From assembly GCA_937859595.1 (NCBI GenBank), contig CALMAH010000008.1, positions 1 to 64,000 of the forward strand: a stretch of DNA of 64,000 nt, in the 5' to 3' direction. Below are positions 1-9,601 of the stretch, one piece after another (the stretch's first letter is position 1; each line of letters opens with the position of its first letter). The notes under the pieces were generated by a model, which saw only the letters and a program-made list of their open reading frames with translations, had not been told where the DNA came from and did no database searches. The translations under genes were made by a program, and so were the position numbers. Origin of the DNA: an uncultured Acidobacteriota bacterium. Lineage in GTDB: Bacteria; Acidobacteriota; Blastocatellia; Pyrinomonadales; Pyrinomonadaceae.

Positions 1-60
1 TTTGAATTGGCAGAGTGAAAACCCTGCCTGTGGAGTAGAAATTCATCATAGGAGGAATTT

Positions 61-1071
61 ATGAATAGACTCTCTCTGTTTTTGATCCTGGCCTCGCTTG
101 GAATCTCCGGATGCGGAGATATGGGCGAGATCAGCAACGCGCGAAACTCAGCTGCTTCGGAGGAATATTTCTCTGAAACCGCGTCTTCAGCTCCACGGGG
201 CACCGGAGACGGTACCGGAAACAGCTATGCGAGCGAAGTTCAGAATGACGCACTCGGACCCGGTCAGACAACTCAGGATATTCGGTTGGCGTCGCTTACC
301 GTGCCCGACGGATCGCAGCAGCCTGCCACAACCATACCCCGCAAGATCATCCGAAATGCAGAGCTTGACCTCGAATCGGAGACTCCCGAAGAGGTACAGA
401 AACAGATAACTGCGATCGCCGAAAGCAAGGGCGGCTTTGTCGTCGAATCGCAGCAGAGCAGCAGCGACCGGCGTTCTTCCAAACGCGACACCGTCACTAT
501 GAACATTCGCGTGCCCGCCGAAAAATTTGCCGAGGCACTCGACGAGATAAGAAAATCCGCCGGGCGGGTCGTGGTCGAGACCGTAAAGGGACAGGACGTA
601 ACGGAAGAATTTATCGACATCGAAGCCCGTCTCAGGGCACATCTTGCCCTTGAAGCTCAGTTCACCGAAATAATGAAGCGGGCAAACTCGGTCGATGAGG
701 CTCTCAATGTCCAGCGTCAGCTTGCACAGGTCCGCGCTGAGATAGAAAAGATCGAAGGCCGCAAGCGTTTTCTCGAAAACCAGGCGAGCCTTTCCACCAT
801 AAAGGTGAGGATCTTTACCCCGGCGGTGATCTCGGCCGGAGGCGCCGGATTTTTCTCTAAGCTTACGGATTCAATAAACACAGGCCTCGACGCCGCACTC
901 GGTTTTGTCCTCGGCCTGATCACGCTAGTTATTGCCGTGCTGCCTCTGGCGGTCTTCATCGGCTTGCCGGGCTACCTCATTGGCCGCTATCTTTGGAAAA
1001 AGGCGAAGCGTAGGCGCACAGCTGCCGAGATGGCCGCCGAATTTGCCGAGGAAGAGATCAAGGACGAATGA
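61..1071 (+). CDS. DUF4349 domain lipoprotein
   Basis: 336 residues. A signal peptide ends in a lipobox (ISG|C18), so the protein is predicted to be lipid-anchored. A low-complexity linker follows to about residue 90, then the DUF4349 region (about 95-270) with a charged coiled-coil stretch near 200-245. A strong hydrophobic segment (about 278-310) and a basic tail end the protein. DUF4349 proteins are envelope proteins of unknown biochemical role. The start is supported by a perfect AGGAGG at 50-55, five bases before the ATG. The stop overlaps the next ATG (ATGA), so the two genes are probably translationally coupled. Having both a lipobox and a C-terminal membrane span is unusual: the N-terminal segment could instead be an uncleaved anchor. 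Family call fairly sure, function unknown. Confidence 0.85.
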   Translation: MNRLSLFLILASLGISGCGDMGEISNARNSAASEEYFSETASSAPRGTGDGTGNSYASEVQNDALGPGQTTQDIRLASLTVPDGSQQPATTIPRKIIRNAELDLESETPEEVQKQITAIAESKGGFVVESQQSSSDRRSSKRDTVTMNIRVPAEKFAEALDEIRKSAGRVVVETVKGQDVTEEFIDIEARLRAHLALEAQFTEIMKRANSVDEALNVQRQLAQVRAEIEKIEGRKRFLENQASLSTIKVRIFTPAVISAGGAGFFSKLTDSINTGLDAALGFVLGLITLVIAVLPLAVFIGLPGYLIGRYLWKKAKRRRTAAEMAAEFAEEEIKDE

Positions 1072-1283
1072 AAACTGATACTATCTTTATTTGCGTGGCA
1101 GCCGCTCTGGGAGTGTCCGCCGCGTATTTCTTTTTTATGGGCAATACGGACGGAATGTTCGTCTCGGCCGTCCTCGGCTCCGTCGCCTTTTTCCTCGGCA
1201 TCCGCTCTCAGGTCAAGGAACGCAACCGCGCCCGTGAAGCAGAAGAAGATCGGCTAGCCGAAAACGGGTCGGACGAACGATAG
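1068..1283 (+). CDS. small two-span membrane protein
   Basis: 71 residues that I do not recognise. Two hydrophobic segments (about 5-24 and 29-46) are separated by a short polar turn (GNTDGM). A highly charged cytoplasmic-type tail rich in Arg, Glu and Lys follows. The ATG overlaps the stop of the DUF4349 gene by four bases (ATGA), which argues that it is a real, coupled gene and that its product may work with the DUF4349 protein in the inner membrane. No catalytic motif is visible. Confidence 0.65.
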   Translation: MKTDTIFICVAAALGVSAAYFFFMGNTDGMFVSAVLGSVAFFLGIRSQVKERNRAREAEEDRLAENGSDER

Positions 1284-1346
1284 ACTACTTTTTTTCAGGA
1301 AGCCCTTTGGCGAATAACTACCCTCTTTCCAGACAGATATCCATTA

Positions 1347-2606
1347 ATGGCAAGGATCGTACTCGCAACCTTCGGTTCATTTGGCGATGTCCACCCAAAG
1401 ATAGCTCTCGGGATCGAGCTAAAGCGGCGGGGCCACGACGTCACCATCGCGGCGATGGAATGGTATAGGGAAAAGATCGGCCTGATCGGACTTGGGTTTG
1501 CGCCGATGGCCCCACACCTCGACCCGGAGGATACGGAGCTTGGCCGTGAGCTGATGGACAGGAAGACCGGCTCCGAAAGAATAATTAAAGACATTATCGT
1601 ACCGAGCCTGCCGGAGATGTTTGCGGACATGCTCTCCGCAACTGAAGGTGCCGACCTGCTGGTCTCCGGAGAGATCACTTATGCCGCCAGTTCCGTCATC
1701 GAGAAGACCGGCATAAAATGGGTCTCGACCACGCTTTCGCCCATATCGTTCTTTTCCGCTTATGATCCGTCCGTGCCTCCCCAGGCACCGTGGTTCGAAA
1801 ACTTGCGCATGATGCCCGCGGCGTTTCACAGGCTGGTCCTGGCTCTCGCCCGCAGAAGGACCGAAAATTGGCTGACGGGATACCGAGACTTTCGCCGGTC
1901 TCTCGGTTTGAGCGAAGACCACGACCCTATTTTTAGCGACAAATTCTCAAACCGGCTCCATCTAGTGATGTTCTCGAGTGTTTTAGGCTCTCCCCAACCC
2001 GATTGGCCGCAGAGTGCCTTGCAGACGGGGTTCTGTTTTTATGACGGCCAACAGGACAGCGGAACAATGCCTGCCGGACTTCAGGACTTTCTCAGTTCCG
2101 GTGAGGCACCGATAGTTTTTACGCTCGGTTCTGCGGCGGTCATTGACCCGGGGAGGTTCTTTGAGGAGAGCGTAAAGGCCGCAAAGATCCTGAGGCGGCG
2201 CGCAGTTTTGCTTTACGGCAGCTACAATGAACCTCCGCCAGGGCTCAATGACGAGATCGTCGGATACGAATATGCACCGTATTCGAAAGTATTTCCCCAC
2301 GCGGTATGCGTAGTACATCAGGGAGGAGTAGGCACCACCGGCCAGGTGCTTCGAGCCGGGGCCCCGCACCTGATAATGCCTTACAGCCACGACCAGCCGG
2401 ACAATGCGGCCCGCTGCAGGAGGGCGGGCGTCGCCGAAATAATTCCTCGCGGGGCATACAATGCGGAAACCGCGTCGAAACTGCTGCGGCGACTCATCTC
2501 GCGACCGGAATATAGAGACGCTGCGAGATCGCTCAAGTTGGTCGTCGATTCCGAGGGCGGGACGCAAATGGCATGTGATAGGATCGAGGCAGTGATCCGC
2601 AGTTAG
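1347..2606 (+). CDS. GT1-family glycosyltransferase (UGT/MGT-like)
   Basis: 419 residues with the GT-B architecture of nucleotide-sugar-dependent glycosyltransferases of the UGT/macrolide/sterol type. The N-terminal beta-strand and glycine turn (ATFGSFGDVHP, residues 6-16) begin the acceptor domain. The donor-site signature HQGGVGTTGQ is at about residues 325-334, followed by P(Y)SHDQPDNA, which in this family contacts the UDP-sugar. Likely role: transfer of a sugar to a lipid or secondary metabolite in the cytoplasm or at the inner membrane. The acceptor cannot be told from sequence. The gene stands alone, 63 bases after the small membrane protein. Family call confident, substrate unknown. 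Confidence 0.85.
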   Translation: MARIVLATFGSFGDVHPKIALGIELKRRGHDVTIAAMEWYREKIGLIGLGFAPMAPHLDPEDTELGRELMDRKTGSERIIKDIIVPSLPEMFADMLSATEGADLLVSGEITYAASSVIEKTGIKWVSTTLSPISFFSAYDPSVPPQAPWFENLRMMPAAFHRLVLALARRRTENWLTGYRDFRRSLGLSEDHDPIFSDKFSNRLHLVMFSSVLGSPQPDWPQSALQTGFCFYDGQQDSGTMPAGLQDFLSSGEAPIVFTLGSAAVIDPGRFFEESVKAAKILRRRAVLLYGSYNEPPPGLNDEIVGYEYAPYSKVFPHAVCVVHQGGVGTTGQVLRAGAPHLIMPYSHDQPDNAARCRRAGVAEIIPRGAYNAETASKLLRRLISRPEYRDAARSLKLVVDSEGGTQMACDRIEAVIRS

Positions 2607-2946
2607 ATCTTTCCGGTATTGGACGTTCGATCAGCAACCCGAACAAAACCGTAGACAAAGTTCATTCCATGCGAACGAAATTGGTGACGCGAGGTCAGCC
2701 TGTATCGCGTCGATACGTGCTGAGGGCCTAATTGTCATTTTGAAACACCTCCGATCGTCGTCTTCCTTGTTTTTCGGGGGCATTGCGATGGGCGCTTTTG
2801 AAGATGTTCAAACGGCCGAACCGAGACATTCGGCGTACATCCGGCCGTTAGTCACGGCGGACTTTCAACATCACAGACTCGACTAAACAGGGCATTATCA
2901 ATATATTTATAACTTTGCATTTCTAAAGGCCCGGGAGGTTCGAGCA
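2607..2946. other. 340-bp non-coding gap upstream of mgtE with a hairpin
   Basis: No convincing gene on either strand. A stem-loop lies at 2692-2729: TCAGC (2695-2699) pairs with GCTGA (2719-2723) around an inner GTATCG/CGATAC stem with a CGT loop (2702-2716). It is not followed by a U-tract, so it is a weak terminator candidate for the upstream glycosyltransferase. It could equally be part of the mgtE leader. I compared the region from memory with the Mg2+ M-box and saw no match. Confidence 0.35.
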
Positions 2947-4326
2947 ATGACAGAATTCGGCCCCGAATTGGAAGAAGCTGTCCGCGATCGTCATGTTGCA
3001 ACGATCCGTAAACTACTCCATCAGCATACCCCATCTGAAATAGCCGGCATCCTTTCGACCACCGAGGATCCGGATGCCCGTGCGCTTATATTCAGGTGTC
3101 TCTCCAGAGACATCGCCACCCAAACATTCGAATACCTGCCGCACAACGAGCAGACCGAATTACTCGAATCGCTAGCAACCAGCGAGGTCGCAAACATTCT
3201 CAACGAAATGGCGGACGACGACCGTACACGCTTTTTCGAAGAGCTCCCGGCAAACGTCGTAAAGCAGCTTCTCGGGATAATGTCAGCGGAAGAGCGTGCG
3301 AGGGCGGTCAAGCTCCTCGGGTATCCGGAGGATAGCGTCGGGCGGCTGATGAGCCCGCATTATATCGCCGTTCATCCTTCATGGTCGGTTCAGCAAGCGC
3401 TCGATCACATACGCCAAAACGGGAAAGACAGCGAAACGCTTACGATGGCCTATGTGGTAAACGAAGCCGGGCAATTGATAGACGACATCCGGATGCGATC
3501 CTTTTTGCTTGCGCCGCTGGACGCTCACGTAACAGACCTGATGAACAACAGGTTTGTCGCGCTTCGTTCAACAGACACGGAGGAAGATGCGGTTGCAGTG
3601 TTTCGAGAGGCCGATCTCCCCGCCCTGCCCGTGACGGATGCAGACGGATATCTGATAGGGGTAGTGACGAGCGACGATATCCTTGACGTGGCCGAGCAGG
3701 AAGCGACCGAAGACATTCAGAAATTCGGTGGTTTGGAGGCATTGGAACTCCCTTACCCCGATACACCGCTGGCGACCCTTCTTCGAAAGCGCGCACCGTG
3801 GCTGATCGTTTTGCTCTTGGGACAGACGTTTACTGCGTCTGCGATGGGCTATTTTGAGAACGAGATCGAACAAGCCGTAGTTCTCGCCCTTTTTATCCCG
3901 TTGATAATCTCGTCCGGCGGCAATAGCGGTTCGCAGGCGGCAACACTGGTGATCAGGGCGATGGCCCTGAAAGAGCTTACGATCCGAGATTGGTGGCTGG
4001 TGATGAGACGCGAGATCCTGACGGGTCTTTGCCTGGGGCTTATCCTCGGCGCAATCGGTTTTTTGCGTGTTGCCGTTTGGCACTTGCAGGGTTTTGCGGA
4101 CTATACAGAGCATTGGGTCCTGGTCGCCGCGACGATCGCTGCCTCCCTCGTCGGTATCGTTCTCTGGGGAACGCTCTCGGGGTCGATGATCCCTATTCTC
4201 ATGCGAAGGGCAGGGCTTGACCCTGCGACCTCGTCGGCACCCTTTGTCGCCACGCTCGTGGACGTGACCGGTATAGTAATCTACTTTACGATAGCAGCCG
4301 TCGTACTTCGAGGAACTCTTTTGTAG
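2947..4326 (+). CDS. mgtE: magnesium transporter MgtE
   Basis: 459 residues, normal for the family. The soluble superhelical MgtE N-domain covers about residues 15-130. A CBS-domain pair (about 135-255) contains the VTDADGYLIGVVTSDDIL-type motif. A five-helix membrane domain runs from about 285 to the end. The last helix carries the conserved TLVDVTG stretch whose Asp lines the Mg2+ pore in characterised MgtE channels. Role: gated Mg2+ uptake across the inner membrane, with the cytoplasmic N and CBS domains closing the channel when Mg2+ is abundant. The ATG is preceded by a purine-rich GGGAGG at 2934-2939. It has a long upstream region but no recognisable Mg2+ riboswitch. Confidence 0.95.
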   Translation: MTEFGPELEEAVRDRHVATIRKLLHQHTPSEIAGILSTTEDPDARALIFRCLSRDIATQTFEYLPHNEQTELLESLATSEVANILNEMADDDRTRFFEELPANVVKQLLGIMSAEERARAVKLLGYPEDSVGRLMSPHYIAVHPSWSVQQALDHIRQNGKDSETLTMAYVVNEAGQLIDDIRMRSFLLAPLDAHVTDLMNNRFVALRSTDTEEDAVAVFREADLPALPVTDADGYLIGVVTSDDILDVAEQEATEDIQKFGGLEALELPYPDTPLATLLRKRAPWLIVLLLGQTFTASAMGYFENEIEQAVVLALFIPLIISSGGNSGSQAATLVIRAMALKELTIRDWWLVMRREILTGLCLGLILGAIGFLRVAVWHLQGFADYTEHWVLVAATIAASLVGIVLWGTLSGSMIPILMRRAGLDPATSSAPFVATLVDVTGIVIYFTIAAVVLRGTLL

Positions 4327-4697
4327 GCCGGAGCGTGTAATTTGCAGTGCGTTTACGGTCCATAACTTCGCGCCGCTCGGTGAACGGGATGCCGAAAGCG
4401 GACAAACCGAGGGCCGACGCGGTCATCGAAAAACGTAAACCCAGATTACGCATTAAGGGCTTTGTTGATACTGTTTTTGCTTTGCGTTCCTTGCGGCTTT
4501 GCGTGAAACTGGCTTTTTCCACGCAAAGACGCCAAGTTCGCAAAGAGTATTAGCAAAGAAGAGAAAGAACCAACATCATAATTTCTAATGCGTGATCCGG
4601 GGTAAAACGAACCCAAATAGTGAACAGGAGCGGTTCCGGTTCGGATCTCAGTTTTTCACCAATTATTTACAAACCGAGAAGATCATACTAAAGAGCT
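4327..4697. other. 371-bp non-coding gap with palindromic repeat
   Basis: No gene is supported here. Short open frames on both strands lack ribosome-binding sites and family resemblance. The only structure seen is the imperfect palindrome annotated at 4480-4545. The AT-richer stretch 4555-4690 probably holds the promoter of the following gene, but I see no convincing -35/-10 pair. Confidence 0.4.
4480..4545. repeat. imperfect palindromic intergenic repeat
   Basis: Left arm 4480-4505 and right arm 4520-4545 are inverted copies. 21 of 26 positions pair, around a 14-base loop. The arms carry the motif CACGCAAAG..GC..G..CGCAAAG. Similar CGCAAAG-rich palindromes are frequent non-coding repeats in many bacterial phyla. 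It is too long and too imperfect for a normal terminator and has no U-tract. Confidence 0.6.
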
Positions 4698-6644
4698 ATG
4701 AAAACCAGCATGCGGGCACTTTTGAACTCACTTATCGGCCTACTGTTCTGCATTTCGGCCACGGTCGGGCAGACACCGCCTGAGCCTGCCGGACGGACCC
4801 CCCAGGCTGACTATGTGGTAACCGAGCCTGATTCGCCTATCTCGTCTGTCGATGCGATAGGGTCGCGGGAGGAATTTGACGCAATTGCGCGAACGTATCA
4901 CCAGAACACGCCTTATTCCCTTCCTCATGCGATGTTTGTGATCGATCGGCGTGAGGACAATAAGATCTATTATGTAAATTCGCGGCGTTTCAGGTTTCAC
5001 AAGGACTTTCTGCTTGCGACCTACCTTGTTCCGCGCGGTGCAGATGTCCACAAGCCGATCTATCTGGACGAAGATAGACGATTCATCGTTGGGACAATCG
5101 CATGGCAAACACCGGTCGAAAGATTTACCTGGGAGGTATGGGAAGGAGACCTCGCAACCAGAGAGCATATAAAAACGGCTCACGAAGCGATCAACAAAAC
5201 GTTCTTTGCCGAGGTTGCATACAAGCCGAATTCGCTCCGCCAGGAGGACGTCTCTGCCGATCTCGGCCTCGACCGGGTGCTCCAAAGCGATATCTTGAAA
5301 AATCAGGAGTATCTCGCCCTTAACCCCGGGCGTGCCGTGGGCCGCATTCACATAATTGAAAAATTAGACGATACGGTAGAAATTGGGGATAACGAGATCC
5401 TTGTCCTAAATGAGCTGCCGTTATCTCTTCCGCCCGTCCGTGGGATCATCCTCTCAAAGCCGTCCTCGCCGCTGTCTCACGTAAACATCCTCGCGAAAGG
5501 CTGGGGCATTCCGAATGTTTATATCAAGGACGCTCACAAGCTCTTCAAGGACAAGCACACTTTCGTATGGGACTTTGAGGCAACGATGACCGAGTACAAG
5601 TTCCATCCTGTGGACTTTGAAACCATTCGGGAGAAGTTTGACTCGCCCGACCAACAGATACCGCCCGCCGACCTAACGGTAAAAAGGCTGACCCCGCTTA
5701 GGCAGCAACGAAAGGCCGACAGCGTTGCCTTTGGTGCAAAGGCCGCCAACCTCGGTGAGATCATCAATGCAAGGGTCCCCGGGATCATTGTCCCGGATGG
5801 CTTCTCGGTTCCCTACTATTGGTATGACAAGTTCATGAAAGACAACGGCTTGGACAAGGTGGTCGATAAGCTGCTGGACGACTATGATTTTATCCACAAC
5901 CCTCGATATCGCCGAGAAAAGCTCCAGGAACTGCGCGATGCGATCCAAAAGGGCCGATTCGACCCGACCCTTCGCCGACAGGTCATACAGCAATGGAGGA
6001 CCCAGCTTGGTTTCAGGCCTGTTTTTGTTAGAAGCTCGTCCAATGCTGAAGATCTTCCCAATTTTTCCGGTGCGGGGCTTTATTCGAGCGCCGCAAACGT
6101 AAGGACCTCAGCAAATCTGATCGAGGGAATAAAAAGGGTCTGGGGTTCGCTTTGGAACTTTGACGCGTATGAGGCGCGGGTAAGAAATTACGTAAGCCAA
6201 GAGGATGTTTATATGTCAACGCTTATCCAGGTGGGAGTGGATATGCAAAAAGGCGGCGTGCTGATCACCCGAGATCCATTCAACCCTGCAGATTCCGATT
6301 CGATCTACATCAGCGCCGTCTGCGGACATAATTCCAAAGTGGTCAGTAATCGTGGAATGCCGGAACAGGTACTATATGTTCCCACTTCCGACTCTGTCTC
6401 TGTAATGACCCGCTCCGACCAGACCTCCGCTTTGCGGTTCGCTGCTGCCGGCGATCTAAGATCAACTGCCGACGACTGTGCGAACGCTCAGGGCAGGGTC
6501 CTATCGGACGCAGAGATCCGCTCTATCGCAAGTGCCGCAAGAAAGATACACGACGTATTCAACTCAGGAGCACAGGACATCGAATGGGGAATAATGAACG
6601 GCCGTCTCTACGTTGTGCAGTCACGGCCGTACTTTGAGCGATAG
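4698..6644 (+). CDS. exported PEP/pyruvate-binding (PPDK-like) protein
   Basis: 648 residues. It starts with a hydrophobic signal-peptide-like segment (about 6-24). A PEP-utilising swivelling domain holds the phosphohistidine motif SPLSH261 (about 205-300). A pyruvate-phosphate-dikinase/PEP-synthase ATP-grasp domain follows (about 325-648) with GAKAANLGE, FVRSSSNAEDLPNFSGAG and, at the C terminus, DIEWGI...YVVQSRPY. Family members transfer phosphate from ATP through the histidine to a small acceptor. The PEP-binding barrel of PPDK/PpsA is absent, and the His domain lies before the ATP-grasp instead of after it, so it is not a normal PEP synthase. The first 200 residues match nothing I recognise. 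The signal peptide is odd for an ATP-dependent enzyme. It stands alone and ends at a strong terminator. Confidence 0.8.
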   Translation: MKTSMRALLNSLIGLLFCISATVGQTPPEPAGRTPQADYVVTEPDSPISSVDAIGSREEFDAIARTYHQNTPYSLPHAMFVIDRREDNKIYYVNSRRFRFHKDFLLATYLVPRGADVHKPIYLDEDRRFIVGTIAWQTPVERFTWEVWEGDLATREHIKTAHEAINKTFFAEVAYKPNSLRQEDVSADLGLDRVLQSDILKNQEYLALNPGRAVGRIHIIEKLDDTVEIGDNEILVLNELPLSLPPVRGIILSKPSSPLSHVNILAKGWGIPNVYIKDAHKLFKDKHTFVWDFEATMTEYKFHPVDFETIREKFDSPDQQIPPADLTVKRLTPLRQQRKADSVAFGAKAANLGEIINARVPGIIVPDGFSVPYYWYDKFMKDNGLDKVVDKLLDDYDFIHNPRYRREKLQELRDAIQKGRFDPTLRRQVIQQWRTQLGFRPVFVRSSSNAEDLPNFSGAGLYSSAANVRTSANLIEGIKRVWGSLWNFDAYEARVRNYVSQEDVYMSTLIQVGVDMQKGGVLITRDPFNPADSDSIYISAVCGHNSKVVSNRGMPEQVLYVPTSDSVSVMTRSDQTSALRFAAAGDLRSTADDCANAQGRVLSDAEIRSIASAARKIHDVFNSGAQDIEWGIMNGRLYVVQSRPYFER

Positions 6645-6670
6645 GGGCAACCAGCGAGTGTTGGGGCCGA

Positions 6671-6705
6671 GCCGGTCGGTAAATGCTACCGTCCGGCCTA
6701 TTTTT
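6671..6705 (+). terminator. Rho-independent terminator after the PPDK-like gene
   Basis: GCCGG (6671-6675) and GGTA (6678-6681) pair with TACC (6687-6690) and CCGGC (6693-6697), with a 2x2 internal loop and an AATGC apical loop. TATTTTTATT follows. It lies between two convergent genes. Confidence 0.75.
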
Positions 6706-7483
6706 ATTGGTTCGTCCCGCTGTTCTTGTTCAACAATGTGCTGAAAAGTTCTATCGGCACGGGGAACACAACCGTCGTGTTGTTCTCCGTCCCGACATCC
6801 GCGAGCGTCTGCAGAAAACGCATCTGCATCGCCATCGGATGGCCTTCGATAGTCTCGGCTGCCTCCCTTAGCTTTGCTGCGGCCTGTGCTTCGCCATCGG
6901 CATGGATGACCTTTGCACGTCGTTCCCGTTCGCTCTCGGCCTGGCGTGCCATCGCCCGTTTCATCGTATCCGGCAGATCAACGTGTTTCACTTCGACGGA
7001 AGAAACCTTTACCCCCCAGGGGTCGGTCTGACGGTCGATAACCTCTTGCAGATGCATATTTATGCTCTCACGCTCGCTGAGCAGTTCGTCCAGTTCAGAC
7101 TGGCCCAGAACGCTGCGGAGGGTTGTTTGCGAAAGTTCGCTGGTCGCGTACATATAGTTCTCGACTTCAAGAACTGACTTGTGCGGATCGACCACACGAA
7201 AATAAAGCACGGCGTTCACCTTAAGCGAGACGTTGTCGCGCGTTATCACGTCCTGAGACGGAACATCAGCCACGAACGTGCGGAGGCTTATCCGCACAAG
7301 CTGGTCTATGGGATAAAAGACAAAGATCACCCCGGGGCCCTTTGTATTCGGAAGAACACGGCCGAGCCGGAATATCACGGCCCGCTCATATTCGTATATG
7401 AACCGAATACAAGAGAGAAAATAGAGCACCACCAACCCGACGAATATGCCGAGACCGCTAAGAAAATTAAGTTCCAGTTGCAT
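6704..7483 (-). CDS. slipin/stomatin-type SPFH protein
   Basis: 259 residues. One N-terminal membrane segment (about 9-28) is followed directly by a band-7/SPFH domain (about 30-190) with typical [11 protein letters not shown] and [12 protein letters not shown] motifs. A short alpha-helical region rich in Ala, Glu and Arg (about 185-225) and a C-terminal hydrophobic patch end the protein. Slipins oligomerise into large cages on the inner membrane and are thought to organise membrane microdomains. The gene lies 13 bases downstream of the NfeD protease gene on the same strand. This slipin-NfeD pairing is widely conserved, and NfeD-type ClpP-class proteases cleave the C-terminal hydrophobic part of the partner in characterised archaeal examples. 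Family confident. Confidence 0.92.
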   Translation of the reverse strand: MQLELNFLSGLGIFVGLVVLYFLSCIRFIYEYERAVIFRLGRVLPNTKGPGVIFVFYPIDQLVRISLRTFVADVPSQDVITRDNVSLKVNAVLYFRVVDPHKSVLEVENYMYATSELSQTTLRSVLGQSELDELLSERESINMHLQEVIDRQTDPWGVKVSSVEVKHVDLPDTMKRAMARQAESERERRAKVIHADGEAQAAAKLREAAETIEGHPMAMQMRFLQTLADVGTENNTTVVFPVPIELFSTLLNKNSGTNQ

Positions 7484-7496
7484 CCGTTCCTCCTCT

Positions 7497-8939
7497 TTAA
7501 GAATTATCTATTTGATCTGCGTTCTGAACATCGGCCGGTCGCACACTAAGCATTAGCCCGTCGCGGCGGATAATGGCCACCCGGTCGCCCTTCTTTACCG
7601 CAAGTTCGCTTGTCGCGTCCCAGATCTCGCCGTGGGTATCAACCTTGCCTGAGAAAACGCCGTCCTTTTCGGCAAAGTCCGCGAATGCCCTTCCGAAAGA
7701 TCGTGACTCGGCCTCAACGCCCGTCTGCGGAGGCACGCCTTGTGCCCTTACGATGCTTCCCACCAGGAAAAATGATACCGCAGCCGTGGCCAGTGCCACC
7801 GGTATCAACAGCCAGATGGGCACGCTCATAAAACCTGCCGGTGAATCGACGAGCATCAACCCCCCGAAAACCAGGCACACCACACCGCCGATGGTCAGAA
7901 AACCGTAGCTTATAACAAATACCTCGGCGACGAACATCGCGAGGGCAATAATGATCAATGCGAGCCCGACATAACTGATAGGCAGGACCGCCATCGCGAA
8001 AAACCCAAGTACGAGGCATATAACGCCCAGCGTGCCCGACACGCCCCATCCCGGCGAGTAAAATTCAAAAAGAATGCCGTAAAAACCGAAGATAAGCAGC
8101 AGAAAGGCAAGAGTCGGGTTTGCAATGACCGAAAGGACCTGCTCACCCCACCACATCTCGATGTCCGAGATGACCGCCCCTTTCGTATCAAGGGCGACCG
8201 TGCCCTTCAACAGCTTGATCTCGCGCCCGTCGAGAGCCGCGATCAACTGCTCGACGTCTTCGGCTATCAGATCGATCACGTTCTCCTCGAGGGCGACCGG
8301 AGCGGTTACAGAAACGCTTTCCCTTACCGCGCTTTCTGCCCAGTCGGCATTACGCCCTCGGAGGTCTGCAAGCGAGCGTACCCAGGCGACGGTGTCGTTG
8401 AGCACCTTATCCTCCATCGGGTTCTTGGACCGCGGCTTTTCGGAAGGAGTGGTATTCGAGTTCGTGTTTGAAGGCGTTGAAGCGGGCTCCTCGGGCTGTG
8501 AAGGCTGGCCCGGCATACCACCGGCAGATACAGGATGGGCGGCACCGATGTTAGTTCCGGGGGCCATCGCGGCAACGTGGCCCGCCATTGTAATAAATAC
8601 CCCTGCTGAGGCCGCCCGTGCCCCTGTAGGCGCGACATAAACAACAACCGGCACTGGGGAATGCAATATGGCCTTGACGATATCACGGGTCGATTCCACA
8701 AGGCCGCCCGGCGTATCGATGACGAGCAGCAGAAACCGGGCCCGGCGGCTTTCGGCTTCCTCAATTGACCGAGTAATATATCTGGCAGTAACTGGCGTTA
8801 TCGCAGCATTGTTGAGTGTTGTCCGAACAACGAGCGGTGTAGTGGGCGATGGTTCATCTGCCCATACCGGGAACCTTTCGCCGGGCAGAAGAAAAGCGAT
8901 AAAGAGCAGGGTCGCAAATGCCAGTAGCCGTAGTCGCAT
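7497..8939 (-). CDS. NfeD family membrane-bound serine protease
   Basis: 480 residues from the preferred ATG at 8939. An in-frame start at 8984 would add 15 residues before the signal peptide. A signal peptide is followed by a ClpP-class serine protease domain (about 35-240), with nucleophile Ser in [12 protein letters not shown] and the partner Lys in MEDKVLND. Four hydrophobic spans (about 265-375) and a C-terminal NfeDb OB-fold domain (about 415-475) complete the full-length NfeD type. A Pro/Ser/Thr/Asn-rich insert lies between nucleophile and lysine (about 142-172) and is unusual. Expected role: regulated proteolysis of the slipin encoded just downstream. The two genes form an operon whose promoter must lie in 8940-9060, shared with the divergent TPR lipoprotein gene. 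Confidence 0.9.
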   Translation of the reverse strand: MRLRLLAFATLLFIAFLLPGERFPVWADEPSPTTPLVVRTTLNNAAITPVTARYITRSIEEAESRRARFLLLVIDTPGGLVESTRDIVKAILHSPVPVVVYVAPTGARAASAGVFITMAGHVAAMAPGTNIGAAHPVSAGGMPGQPSQPEEPASTPSNTNSNTTPSEKPRSKNPMEDKVLNDTVAWVRSLADLRGRNADWAESAVRESVSVTAPVALEENVIDLIAEDVEQLIAALDGREIKLLKGTVALDTKGAVISDIEMWWGEQVLSVIANPTLAFLLLIFGFYGILFEFYSPGWGVSGTLGVICLVLGFFAMAVLPISYVGLALIIIALAMFVAEVFVISYGFLTIGGVVCLVFGGLMLVDSPAGFMSVPIWLLIPVALATAAVSFFLVGSIVRAQGVPPQTGVEAESRSFGRAFADFAEKDGVFSGKVDTHGEIWDATSELAVKKGDRVAIIRRDGLMLSVRPADVQNADQIDNS

Positions 8940-9060
8940 CCTAAACGGGCCGTTCGGAACGGTCACCGGGGGAACAGGCCTCAACGTGCTTCAAAAAGAG
9001 CCGTCGAACTCAAATGGCCGGTCTAGATTTATAAGCCCGTTTACAGTATTCTAAACCCAA

Positions 9061-9585
9061 ATGAGGAAAAAATACATTGCAGTCGTTCTTGCGGGTCTCT
9101 TTGCGGCCGCGTGCAGCACGGATGGGCAGGATGTCGCACAGGTCTCGAACGCAGCGAATGGAGACAATGAACCCGTCCGATCGGGCAAGCTCCAATCTAC
9201 GATCGAGCATACGACCGAAAATCAGGCACCAAAGCCTGCGGCTCCGGCAAACGGCGGAAGGTGGTCGGCAAGCGGCGACCCGATCGATACGACCGAATTC
9301 GATAAGGCGATCGCCGACGCCGAAAAGCAGCTAAAGGCCAAGCCGGCCGATGCGGATGCAAAAGAGGCCGCCGCCACAGCCTATTTCAACCGCGGTTTTG
9401 CGCTGACCGAGGCCAGGCAATATGCCTCCGCGCTCGGCGATTACCGCCGCGCGATGAAGTTAGACCCCAACCACGCGGAATCGAAAAAGTGGGAATCGGA
9501 GATCATCAGGATCTATGAAATGATGAACAAGGAATATCCGAAACCGGGCGAAGAGCCTCCCCCGCTTCCGTTTAAGAAAGTTTAG
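9061..9585 (+). CDS. TPR-repeat lipoprotein
   Basis: 174 residues. The signal peptide ends in a lipobox (FAAA|C), so it is predicted to be lipid-anchored on the periplasmic side. A disordered linker rich in Ala, Pro and Asn leads to about two tetratricopeptide-like helical hairpins (about 80-155), including the canonical AYFNRGFALTEARQYASALGDYRRAMKL-type pattern. The C terminus is Pro-rich. TPR lipoproteins usually act as scaffolds in envelope complexes. No partner is indicated. It is divergent from the NfeD gene and followed 112 bases later by efp with its own likely promoter. Function unknown. Confidence 0.75.
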   Translation: MRKKYIAVVLAGLFAAACSTDGQDVAQVSNAANGDNEPVRSGKLQSTIEHTTENQAPKPAAPANGGRWSASGDPIDTTEFDKAIADAEKQLKAKPADADAKEAAATAYFNRGFALTEARQYASALGDYRRAMKLDPNHAESKKWESEIIRIYEMMNKEYPKPGEEPPPLPFKKV

Positions 9586-9601
9586 TGCCGGCCATTCGTT
9601 T

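Noticed and set aside
2607-2946. Mg2+ riboswitch (M-box) upstream of mgtE
   Set aside because: Conserved M-box segments were not found by eye; only a simple hairpin is present.
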